A stretch of 64,000 nucleotides of DNA from assembly GCF_000526495.1 (NCBI RefSeq), contig NZ_JAGE01000001.1, positions 1,362,001 through 1,426,000 of the forward strand, read 5' to 3'. Each line of letters opens with the position of its first letter. Position 1 is the first letter of the stretch. The notes below the pieces were generated by a model, which made no database searches, was not told where the DNA came from, and was given only the letters and a program-made list of their open reading frames with translations. This DNA comes from Ruminiclostridium josui JCM 17888 (GTDB taxonomy: Bacteria > Bacillota > Clostridia > Acetivibrionales > DSM-1351). The position numbers and the translations under genes were made by a program. Below, piece after piece: positions 45,896 through 54,038 of this stretch.

Positions 45896-46744
45896 TTAAT
45901 ACTCCGGTGGCAGCTCGTCAATTTCGTCGCATCTAAATACCGGTCCATCTTTACATACATATTTTGATCCGATATTACAGCGCCCACATTTGCCTATACC
46001 ACATTTCATTCTAAGTTCCAAGGTTGTATATACCTGTGTTTTATTGAAGCCCATTTCTTCCAGTGCAGCTAAAACAAATTTAATCATAATTGGCGGTCCG
46101 CAAACCAAAACTGTCTTATCTGTTGCTAATTCCAACTCTTTTAGATAGCTAGGGACAAATCCCACATGGCCATTCCATCCCTCTTGCTCTCTATCTATAG
46201 TTAAATAAACATTTACACCTTCCGTTTTACACCAAACCTCTTGTATTTCTTTTAATTGAACCAAGTCATCTGCTGAACGTGATCCATATAAAATGTCAAC
46301 ACTTCCATAGTTCTCTCTATTGTCTAATACATAATTAATAACTGATCTAAGTGGTGCAAGGCCTATTCCACCGGCGATAAAAAGAAGATTTTCTCCTTTT
46401 AATGCAGTTTCAACAGGAAATGCATTTCCATAAGGTCCGCGAACTGTAACTTCCTCTCCAACCTCCATATTGTGAAGATAATCTGTTAATGCTCCGCAGC
46501 GTTTAATGCTAAATTCCTGATACTCTTTATTTGTTGGTGATGAAGTAATGGAAAACATCGCTTCTCCCACGCCCGGAACAGAAACCATTGCACATTGACC
46601 AGGTAAATGCTCAAATAACTTTTTACCTTCTCTATTCACAACTCGAAAAGTCTTAACATCTGGAGTTTCAGTTCGAATATCGGTAATTACACCAATTAGT
46701 GGAACCAGCGAATCAGTTTTGTGATTTCCTCCACAATTACACAT
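45896..46744 (-). CDS. flxA: FlxA-like FAD/NAD(P)-binding oxidoreductase subunit
   Basis: 282 residues of the ferredoxin-NADP reductase fold: FAD site FSITSSPTNKEYQEFSIKRC and VTVRGPYGNAFPV, NAD site LLFIAGGIGLAPLRSVI and TVLVCGPPIMIKFVL, and a C-terminal [2Fe-2S] binding motif CGIGKCGRCNIG...C. It matches FlxA, the NADH-oxidising entry point of FlxABCD-HdrABC complexes, and is also close to anaerobic sulfite reductase subunit B. It overlaps flxB by 1 bp. Confidence 0.88.
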   Translation of the reverse strand: MCNCGGNHKTDSLVPLIGVITDIRTETPDVKTFRVVNREGKKLFEHLPGQCAMVSVPGVGEAMFSITSSPTNKEYQEFSIKRCGALTDYLHNMEVGEEVTVRGPYGNAFPVETALKGENLLFIAGGIGLAPLRSVINYVLDNRENYGSVDILYGSRSADDLVQLKEIQEVWCKTEGVNVYLTIDREQEGWNGHVGFVPSYLKELELATDKTVLVCGPPIMIKFVLAALEEMGFNKTQVYTTLELRMKCGIGKCGRCNIGSKYVCKDGPVFRCDEIDELPPEY

Positions 46745-47769
46745 TAACTTTCACCTCCAAAACTTTTTATAACCTTAACAATGTTTTGTGATGCTGGACA
46801 TTTGCTTACACAACGTCCACAGCCTACACATGAGTACACGCCATCGTTGTTTGCTGGAAAGTATATCAACTTGTGCATAAAGCGTTGGCGGAACCTCTGC
46901 AACTGGCTGGTACGGGGATTTCCATGAGCCATCATTGTAAAATCAGAATACATGCACGAATCCCAGCAACGGAATCTTTGTACACCGTTTCCGGTATTAT
47001 AGTCTTTAATGTCATAGCATTGGCAGGTAGGACATACAAAAGTGCATGTACCACATCCAAGACAAGCCTTAAATAGCTGTTCCCACTTTGGAGAATTAAA
47101 CATTTCGTCCAAAGCATCTGGAGTAAATTTGCTCATATCCAAATGGCTATAAGGCAGTTTCTCAATAATTCCCTTAATAGCAGCTTGTTCTTTTTCTACT
47201 GCTGATGTATCTGATACTATTTCTAAAAGACTGTCAACTTCTTTTGTAAGTGACTCACCCTTCTCAGTAAGCGCCTTCCAGTATATTGAATCTTCAACCT
47301 GCCATATAACAACATCTCCTGCAGGAGTACTTGCATCTATACCAAACACATTACAGAAGCAGGTTTCTTCTGGTTCATGACATGCCATAGCCACTATTAT
47401 TCCATGCTCTCTACGAGCTGCATAATATGTATCAATGGGTTCACTTAGAAATACTTTGTCAAGTATTTCTATTGCTTTAATATCACATGCTTTCACTCCA
47501 AAAATCACAAAAGGTTGATTTATTAACTCAGTTGGAGTTATTACTATTTTCCCGTTTTCCTTATGGCAGTTATATAGGGTTTCGCTTTGTGGGAAAAAGA
47601 AGTCTTTTGGAGATTTAACGGTCTTTAAGGTATCCAAATCCACTTCTGCATCCTTTGTCCAAAGTCCATAATTTACTTGGTCAGACTTTTTTACTGGCAA
47701 ATACAAGTTTTTAGTATTTGCAATAGCAGTAAATAACGTTTGCAATTGATTTTTCGCTATCTTATACAT
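46744..47769 (-). CDS. flxB: FlxB-like 4Fe-4S protein
   Basis: 341 residues. N-terminal region with VFGVKACDIKAIEILDKVF is typical of the FlxB/AsrA-like class; two [4Fe-4S] motifs lie at the C-terminus, CLGCGTCTFVCPTCQCYD (~240) and CVGCGRCVSKCPAS (~320). It is expected to relay electrons from FlxA to FlxC/FlxD and HdrA. It starts 3 bp after flxC and is followed by flxA with overlap. Confidence 0.86.
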   Translation of the reverse strand: MYKIAKNQLQTLFTAIANTKNLYLPVKKSDQVNYGLWTKDAEVDLDTLKTVKSPKDFFFPQSETLYNCHKENGKIVITPTELINQPFVIFGVKACDIKAIEILDKVFLSEPIDTYYAARREHGIIVAMACHEPEETCFCNVFGIDASTPAGDVVIWQVEDSIYWKALTEKGESLTKEVDSLLEIVSDTSAVEKEQAAIKGIIEKLPYSHLDMSKFTPDALDEMFNSPKWEQLFKACLGCGTCTFVCPTCQCYDIKDYNTGNGVQRFRCWDSCMYSDFTMMAHGNPRTSQLQRFRQRFMHKLIYFPANNDGVYSCVGCGRCVSKCPASQNIVKVIKSFGGES

Positions 47770-47772
47770 ACC

Positions 47773-48741
47773 CTATTTCCTTTCTCCAACAATACTTGGT
47801 TCTACATCCTCAAGTGTAAAGCTGGTCAATGGCCCTTTGCTTTGTGCATCTTCACCCGCCTGAAATTCTCCATAAAACTCATTAATATCCTTGATAAACT
47901 TTCTGTTCAGTAAGTGCAGTGGTATGCCTTGTGGACATACTCTGCTACATTCACCGCAATCTGTGCAGCGACCAGCTACGTGAAATGCACGTATTATGTG
48001 AAACATCTTTTCTTCAAAGCTATCAACATTAGCCTTCTGTGCAGAATCAAAGTTATTACTATCAAAGACACATTTTCTACAGCTACAAGCCGGACATGCA
48101 TTTCTACAAGCATTACATCTAATGCACTTTGACAACTCGTTCTGCCAGAATATAAAACGCTCTTCTGATGTCATAGCCTCAAGCTTCTCTACCATATCAA
48201 AACGGCTGGTAACATCTTCGTTTTGATATGCAGTATTTATTTCTATTAATTCATCAAATATCTTGTGCTCTTTGCCTTTACAAACTGTACACCTTTCCAT
48301 AAGTGCATCCTTAGCTGCCATAGTCTTTTGACCATAGATTGTCTGCACCTTTAGGTTTTCACCATCTATTTCAATGCTTTCTATACCTTTTATACCGGCT
48401 TTATTTATCTTTTCAACACTATAGTTTCCAGAGCAACTAACACCAATAATGTATGCTTTTTCTCTATCAACTCTGTGCTCTTTTATTAATTGATTAAAGC
48501 TATATGTGTCACATGGTTTTAAGAATACCAATGTCTTTCCATCTAGCTTACTGGCTTCTATCATATATTTACTCAGGTTTGCCCCGCAAAAACCGTTGTA
48601 TGTAAAGGAAGTCAATTCGTCTGTGCAATTAAAAAATGCTGGTTCAGGATTGTACGCCAAATCGCCCTTCTTCCATCCTAGAACCCGAGCCACTTCACCC
48701 TTTGAAAGAAGTTCTTTCGCCCGCTCAATTATCTTTTGCAT
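47773..48741 (-). CDS. flxC: FlxC-like 4Fe-4S protein
   Basis: 322 residues. Hydrophilic N-terminal domain (LSKGEVARVLGWKKGDLAY, FLKPCDTYSFNQLIKE) with CTVCKGKEHK, then CIRCNACRNACPACSCRKC (~207) and CTDCGECSRVCPQG (~254). Related to coenzyme F420 hydrogenase beta-like and FlxC proteins. It begins within the last 13 bp of flxD. Partner of FlxB in electron transfer. Confidence 0.85.
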   Translation of the reverse strand: MQKIIERAKELLSKGEVARVLGWKKGDLAYNPEPAFFNCTDELTSFTYNGFCGANLSKYMIEASKLDGKTLVFLKPCDTYSFNQLIKEHRVDREKAYIIGVSCSGNYSVEKINKAGIKGIESIEIDGENLKVQTIYGQKTMAAKDALMERCTVCKGKEHKIFDELIEINTAYQNEDVTSRFDMVEKLEAMTSEERFIFWQNELSKCIRCNACRNACPACSCRKCVFDSNNFDSAQKANVDSFEEKMFHIIRAFHVAGRCTDCGECSRVCPQGIPLHLLNRKFIKDINEFYGEFQAGEDAQSKGPLTSFTLEDVEPSIVGERK

Positions 48742-49169
48742 CGTAAATCCCCCAATCTCACATTTTCACCTAATGAATGAATCTTTTCTACAAATTCGTT
48801 CATAACTGTGGAGAATTTAACACCTTCTGCTGCTGATACCCACTCAACTCGAGTACGTCCATTTTCTATTCCCAAATAATTAAGCATTGAGAATAGCAGT
48901 GTCATTCTTCTTCTTGTGTAATAGTTACCAGTACTGTAGTGACAGTCCCCTGGGTGACATCCGCATAGAATAACCCCATCTGCTCCTTTTTCAAAGGCTC
49001 TCAGAATGAACATAGGATTCACACGGCAAGAGCAAGGTACTTTTATAATCTTTACATCAGCAGGGTAAGAAAGTCGGCTTGTTCCTGCAAGGTCTGCACC
49101 TGCATAGCTACACCAGTTGCAGCAAAATGCAACTATATTGGGCTTGAATTCTTTATTATCTATCTGCAT
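48729..49169 (-). CDS. flxD: FlxD / MvhD-type iron-sulfur subunit
   Basis: 146 residues from MQIDNKEFKPNIVAFCCNWC, with GGAGGTAG before this ATG; a longer frame back to 49268 overlaps hdrA and is rejected. The [2Fe-2S]-type MvhD signature is CCNWCSYAGADLAGTSRLSY, followed by PCSCRVNPMFILRAFEKGADGV and CGCHPGDCHYSTGNYYT. In methanogens MvhD links hydrogenase to HdrA; in Flx systems it links FlxA-C to HdrA. It starts 9 bp after hdrA. Confidence 0.92.
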   Translation of the reverse strand: MQIDNKEFKPNIVAFCCNWCSYAGADLAGTSRLSYPADVKIIKVPCSCRVNPMFILRAFEKGADGVILCGCHPGDCHYSTGNYYTRRRMTLLFSMLNYLGIENGRTRVEWVSAAEGVKFSTVMNEFVEKIHSLGENVRLGDLRCKR

Positions 49170-51127
49170 ATTGCATCTACCTCCGCAAGAATTTGTCGGT
49201 TTGAGAAGCCTTGAAGATCCATTGCTCCAGATGGGCATACAACGGTACATGCTCCGCACCCTTGACAAATAGCACTATTTACAAATGCTACTCTCCTTGT
49301 TTCTCGTACACCATGATCATTAACTTCTTTATCCTGATAGGATATAGCCCCATATGGACATACGTGCTCACAATTTGAACAACCATTGCAGAAAAGCTCG
49401 TTAGCTTTTGCAACGCATGGATTTGTTACTAACTTATCTTTAGCTAATAATCCTATTGCTTTAACAGCCGCCGCTCCAGCCTGTGCTACAGTTTCTGGGA
49501 TATCCTTTGGTCCTTGACATACTCCTGACAAAAATACCCCTGCTGTTGGTGACTCAACTGGTCTTAACTTTGGATGAGCCTCTGTCAAGAAATTATTGGT
49601 ATCTATACTAGCAGTAAGCATTGTAGCTATTTCTCTAACTGAAGGGTCAGGTTCAATGGCAGTTGCAAGAACTACCATATCAACATTGAGCATAATTCTC
49701 TTATTATCTAGCATATCAACAGCCTGTACCAGCAAGTGACCATCTACTTCTGCCACCTTACCAACCTGGCCCTTGATATAATTCACTCCGTATTCCTCTA
49801 CTGCTCTTCTGTAGAATTCATCAAAATTCTTACCTGGAGTACGTACATCAATATAAAATACATGTACATCAATATCAGGATATTTGTCTTTTATAAGCAT
49901 TGCATGCTTTGCAGTATACATACAGCAAATCTTTGAGCAATAGCTCTTTCCTCTGCAGGTTACATCACGTGAACCAACACACTGAATAAAAGCTACAGAC
50001 TTTGGCTTTTCATGATTTGAGAGACGAACTAATTTACCCTTTGTAGGGCCCGCTGCATTTGTCAGACGTTCAAATTCTAAAGATGTAATAACGTCCGGAC
50101 TTTGGTTATATGAATATTCATCAAACTTATCTAAGCTGATGGTATCAAAGCCTGTTGCAACTACTATAGCTCCATAGTTTCCTGTAATAATCTCATCTTT
50201 TTGCTCATAATCAATAGCTCCTGCCGCACAAACCTTTGCACATACTCCGCATTTGCCAGTTTTGAATTTTGTACACTGTTCCCTATCGATAACAGGCACA
50301 TTAGGAACTGCTTGTGCAAAGGGTGTGTATATAGCACTTCGGTTGCTTAAACCTCTATTAAATTCGCTCTTTCCTTTTTTGGAAGGACATTTCTCTGTAC
50401 AAACTCCACATCCTGTACATTTACTCATGTCAACACTACGTGCTTTTTTACGTATATCTACAAAGAAATCTCCTACAAAGCCGCTTACCTTTTCTACTTC
50501 ACTGTATGTATAGGAAGCTGCTTCCACCATTTTTGGTGTCAGTATACAGGCAGAACAGTCTAGAGTTGGGAAGGTTTTATCCAACTGAGACATTCTACCA
50601 CCGATACTTGGAGTTTTCTCAACTATATCTACTTCATATCCCGCATCTGCGATATCAATTGCCGTCTGAATACCAGCAATTCCACCACCGATAACCAGCG
50701 CTCTTTTTACTACTTTACTTTCGCCTGCCTGAAGAGGCGTGTTTAAATTTACTTTTGCAATTGCTGCTCTGGCAAGAATAACTGCTTTTTCTGTTGCTTC
50801 TTCTCTATCTTTATGAATCCATGAACAATGCTCACGAATATTGGCTATTTCAACCAAAAAAGGATTTAAGCCAGCTTTTTCAGCTGCCTTTCTAAATGTA
50901 TTCTCATGCATACGAGGAGAACAGGAACAAACTACTACTCCCGTCAACTGCTTTTCTTTAATTGCTTCACGTATCTTACTCTGACCTGCTTCTGAACACA
51001 TGTATTGATATTCTTCGGCGTGAACCACACCTTGTTCTTTTTTAACCATCTCAACAACTTTTTCAACATCTACAGTTGCTGCTATATTTGTGCCACAATG
51101 GCAAACAAATACTCCTATTCTTTGCAA
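49160..51127 (-). CDS. hdrA: Heterodisulfide reductase-like subunit A
   Basis: 655 residues. N-terminal GVFVCHCGTNIAATVDVEK, thioredoxin-reductase-like FAD fold ALVIGGGIAGIQTAIDIAD (~143), the HdrA cluster cysteine region FPTLDCSACILTPKM (~190), CTGCGVCTEKCPS (~238), CGVCAKVCAAG and two C-terminal [4Fe-4S] motifs CNGCSNCEHVCPYG (~590) and CQGCGACTVVCPSG (~635). HdrA carries the FAD that splits electron pairs between a high- and a low-potential path, here presumably ferredoxin. Full length, single copy. Confidence 0.95.
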   Translation of the reverse strand: MQRIGVFVCHCGTNIAATVDVEKVVEMVKKEQGVVHAEEYQYMCSEAGQSKIREAIKEKQLTGVVVCSCSPRMHENTFRKAAEKAGLNPFLVEIANIREHCSWIHKDREEATEKAVILARAAIAKVNLNTPLQAGESKVVKRALVIGGGIAGIQTAIDIADAGYEVDIVEKTPSIGGRMSQLDKTFPTLDCSACILTPKMVEAASYTYSEVEKVSGFVGDFFVDIRKKARSVDMSKCTGCGVCTEKCPSKKGKSEFNRGLSNRSAIYTPFAQAVPNVPVIDREQCTKFKTGKCGVCAKVCAAGAIDYEQKDEIITGNYGAIVVATGFDTISLDKFDEYSYNQSPDVITSLEFERLTNAAGPTKGKLVRLSNHEKPKSVAFIQCVGSRDVTCRGKSYCSKICCMYTAKHAMLIKDKYPDIDVHVFYIDVRTPGKNFDEFYRRAVEEYGVNYIKGQVGKVAEVDGHLLVQAVDMLDNKRIMLNVDMVVLATAIEPDPSVREIATMLTASIDTNNFLTEAHPKLRPVESPTAGVFLSGVCQGPKDIPETVAQAGAAAVKAIGLLAKDKLVTNPCVAKANELFCNGCSNCEHVCPYGAISYQDKEVNDHGVRETRRVAFVNSAICQGCGACTVVCPSGAMDLQGFSNRQILAEVDAICR

Positions 51128-51149
51128 TTAATTCACCTCCAAACCTTTT

Positions 51150-51563
51150 TTACTTACTATACTTACGAAATGCACTTGCCAATAACTGCTGTGGAACCTC
51201 TTCATCCAAGAGTTCTGGTACCTCATCCGGTAATAGATAATTCTGTCCTTTTTGACGAATAACCATTAATCGAACTGCTTCTATCAGCCTTGCTGGCTTT
51301 ACATCTCTTGGGCAACGTTCTACACAAGCAAAACAGGAAAGACATTTCCAAAGGCTTGTGGATTCCATTAATTCATTTACTTTGTTGTTTTGTACATATG
51401 ATACAAACTGATGTGGCCTTATATCCATTTCTTCGTAAGAGGGACATGAGGCAGAGCATTTTCCACACTTCATACATTTTCTTGTATCTACATTGCTAAT
51501 CTCTTTTACCAGTTGTGCTTGTTCCGTATTTGCTTTCTGCACTTTACACACCCCCTTATTCAT
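51150..51563 (-). CDS. hdrC: Heterodisulfide reductase-like subunit C
   Basis: 137 residues with two [4Fe-4S] motifs, CMKCGKCSASCPSYE (~35) and CLSCFACVERCPRD (~75), each with a fourth Cys, plus the HdrC-typical DIRPHQFVSYVQNNKVNEL. HdrC wires HdrA to the catalytic HdrB. It overlaps the hdrB stop by 8 bp, indicating translational coupling. Confidence 0.94.
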   Translation of the reverse strand: MNKGVCKVQKANTEQAQLVKEISNVDTRKCMKCGKCSASCPSYEEMDIRPHQFVSYVQNNKVNELMESTSLWKCLSCFACVERCPRDVKPARLIEAVRLMVIRQKGQNYLLPDEVPELLDEEVPQQLLASAFRKYSK

Positions 51564-52356
51564 CCTTTAAACCTAATGCCTCTGCCAGTATTTCAGTAAA
51601 ATAATGTACTTTGAGCTTATTCGCTTCGCCACTTTTTTTCAAATTATATAAACATAGAGGACAGGCTGTTATAATCTCTTCTGCACCTTTATATGTAGCG
51701 GAATCCATAATTTTATCTACCATTGTTCCTGCTAATTCTTTTTCTTTTAAGGAAATATATCCACCGCAGCATTCATTTCTATATGGATAAATAATTGCTT
51801 CTGCACCAAGAGCACGAATGAAGTCTTCGATAATTGTTGGATTTTCAGCATCATCAAATTGAATTACACTGCTTGGCCTAAGAAGCATACAGCCATAATA
51901 TGCGCCAATCTTTCTTCCAGTTAGTGGATTCTTTACTTTTTCTTTTAGAGTGTCAAATCCAACTTTATCCCGTAGTAATTCAAGATAATGAAATACTTGT
52001 GTTTCCCCAGTATATGGTTCTTCTAATTGAAGATAATTGTTAGCCCTTGTTCTAATATCCTCATTTTGCCTCATATCATCATTTACACGCTTTATAACGT
52101 GGTGACAGGCTGAACATACAGTTACTAAATCCTGTCCTTTTCCTTTAGCACTATTTAATACACGAACAGAGGCAAGTTTTGTAGCAATCTCGTCTGTTGC
52201 TTGTGGATACACAGCACCACAGCATTGCCATTCCTCTATTTCTTCCAACTCAAACCCCAACGCTTGGGCTGAAATTCTGGCATACTTGTCAAGAACTTTG
52301 GCTTTATTCTTTAATGTACATCCTGGATAATAACTATAAATCATTTTAGCCTCCAT
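51556..52356 (-). CDS. hdrB: Heterodisulfide reductase-like subunit B
   Basis: 266 residues with two CCG domains: CCGAVYPQATDEIATKL (~47) with CSACHHVIKR, and CCGGYISLKEKELAGTM (~194) with CPLCLYNLKK. These ligate the two noncubane [4Fe-4S] clusters that reduce the disulfide substrate in methanogens. The disulfide or acceptor in this organism is unknown. First gene of the operon, preceded by a long regulatory region with a Rex site. Confidence 0.95.
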   Translation of the reverse strand: MEAKMIYSYYPGCTLKNKAKVLDKYARISAQALGFELEEIEEWQCCGAVYPQATDEIATKLASVRVLNSAKGKGQDLVTVCSACHHVIKRVNDDMRQNEDIRTRANNYLQLEEPYTGETQVFHYLELLRDKVGFDTLKEKVKNPLTGRKIGAYYGCMLLRPSSVIQFDDAENPTIIEDFIRALGAEAIIYPYRNECCGGYISLKEKELAGTMVDKIMDSATYKGAEEIITACPLCLYNLKKSGEANKLKVHYFTEILAEALGLKDE

Positions 52357-52588
52357 GAGCCGTATACCGGCTACAAAATATTAGTGAAATTTGCTACCCA
52401 TGTGTATTTGGGTTTATCTCCATTGATTACTCAATGAAAAAAATTTACACGTTATTGATAAAAATTTAACATTCTTATCCGCATTATTTACCTCATAATC
52501 TTTCTTGCCCGCGTTTTTTTAGAACTATTCCACCTTTTACCTGGCAAAATGTTCTGATGAACTATCAATTCATGCGCTTTATTTTGTA

Positions 52589-52606
52589 TTGTTAATTATT
52601 TAACAA
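52589..52606. promoter_or_regulatory. Rex operator
   Basis: TTGTTAATTATTTAACAA is a perfect match to the Rex consensus TTGTTAA-N4-TTAACAA. Rex senses NADH/NAD+ and represses redox genes when NADH is low. It lies 232 bp before hdrB and about 85 bp downstream of the best promoter, so it would act as a roadblock or overlap an unseen second promoter. Confidence 0.85.
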
Positions 52607-52695
52607 TACGTTTTACAACCTATGACAAAAAAATGATAAACACCTATTTTGGCTTCTCATTTTATTAATAATATGTTTTAACAACATACTTATTA

Positions 52696-52723
52696 ATAAT
52701 ATACTTTAATATTAGTTTGTCAA
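52696..52723 (-). promoter_or_regulatory. Candidate promoter of the hdr-flx-fumarate operon
   Basis: Minus-strand TTGACA (52718-52723), 16-bp spacer, TATTAT (52696-52701). Confidence 0.55.
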
Positions 52724-52895
52724 GCTTAGGATTTTGTAGAATTTTTGCAGGATTATTATTTTTAGATAAATTGGCGTATTATAGATACGGAGTTTTGAAA
52801 TTAAAACTTAACATAGAATACTTTACTTATACCTTTTTCAATAACAGTAGTCACATAGTAGTCAGTCTGTAAATTTATCATTATACTAATAAAAA

Positions 52896-52930
52896 TATAA
52901 AAAAACCGCTAGTCTAAAAAACTAACGGCT
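52896..52930 (-). terminator. Terminator after tRNA-fMet
   Basis: Minus-strand stem CCGTTAGT/ACTAGCGG (one wobble) with a T/A loop, then TTTTTTT. Confidence 0.8.
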
Positions 52931-52935
52931 CTTCT

Positions 52936-53011
<76 letters not shown>

Positions 53012-53248
53012 ATGACTATATTTAAAGTATGTTCAGTAGTTAATGATTTTATTCATTACCGCTGACAACTATTATAATTTAACACATAATTTTAAAAATT
53101 GCAAGTGTTTTTTAATAGAATTTTATGCTTGTAAATTAAGACAGTATTTTAAATAAATTTACAAAAAGTATACATATTTTTCACAAAATTATTATTAAAT
53201 TATATATGATTATGCTTTTTTAAGTTATCAAATATAGGAGGAATTAAA

Positions 53249-53871
53249 ATGATTAAAAACTCTATAAGAAAACAGCTTTTCTCATAATTACCGGTCTAAT
53301 ATTCAGCGTTATATTATCCGGTTGTGGTAAACCTGGTTCGCAGGGAAGCTCAGACCAGCCTTCCGGTCATCCGAAAATTCAGTTTGAAATGGAAAATGGA
53401 GATAAGATGACTTTTGAGCTATATCCGGAATATGCCCCCGAAACAGTAAGTAACTTTGTATCATTAGCCGAATCCGGTTTTTATGACGGCCTTACCTTTC
53501 ACAGAATAATAAAGGGATTTATGGTTCAGGGCGGAGATCCCAAAGGTGACGGTACAGGAGGTTCAGACAAGAACATAAAAGGAGAATTCAGCTCAAATGG
53601 CTTTGCACAGAACACCCTGAAGCATACAAAAGGAATAATATCTATGGCAAGAAGCGCTGATCCTGATTCTGCATCAAGTCAATTCTTTATAATGGATGGA
53701 ACAGCAGCAAACCTTGACGGTAACTATGCTGCATTCGGTAAGCTGACAAGCGGTGAAGAAACCTTGGACAAAATAGCAAATACTCCTGTAGAATTAAATC
53801 CAAATTCAGGTGAAGTTTCACACCCCACGGAAAAAGTAATTATTAAAACAGTAACAGTCCTTGAAAAATAA
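53249..53871 (+). CDS. Cyclophilin-type peptidyl-prolyl isomerase lipoprotein, frameshifted
   Basis: Domain from 53389 on is intact: ELYPEYAPETVSNFVSLAES, TFHRIIKGFMVQGGDPKGDG, SMARSADPDSASSQFFI, and FGKLTSGEE. A good AGGAGG plus ATG at 53249 starts MIKNSIRKQLFS and stops at TAA. Shifting by one base at the A4 run (near 53269-53272) reads KTAFLIITGLIFSVILSGCG, a textbook lipobox (LSGC) continuing straight into the isomerase. So one A appears missing (A4 rather than A5). Either a real mutation, slippage or a sequencing error. If real, only a cytosolic or no product is made from 53389, whose ATG has weak ribosome-site context. Confidence 0.85.
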
Positions 53872-53876
53872 TTATA

Positions 53877-53932
53877 AAAGCATATTAGCCGGGGAACATA
53901 TAATATTTTTTCGGCTTAATATGCTTTTTTAT
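53877..53932 (+). terminator. Terminator after the isomerase gene
   Basis: AAAGCATATTAGCCG pairs with CGGCTTAATATGCTTT (one bulge) around a 20-nt loop, followed by TTTTATTT. Confidence 0.8.
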
Positions 53933-54038
53933 TTCTTTAACAATTAATCTTGTATTTATGGATTTATTTCTATAAAATAACATTAAATGTTTTAGTTTCT
54001 AAATCTGGTAATAGCAGTAGATTGTAAGTGGGGTTAAC

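Larger units (their letters stand above)
52357..52895. other. Regulatory region upstream of the hdr-flx-fumarate operon
   Basis: No gene is visible in these ~540 bp. The segment is very AT-rich and contains a promoter, a Rex operator and, at about 52664-52695, two direct copies of ATATTATTAATAA (minus strand) flanking the near-palindrome ATGTTGTTAAAACAT. The leader of the transcript would be about 330 nt, long enough for further regulation, though I see no known riboswitch. Confidence 0.6.
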
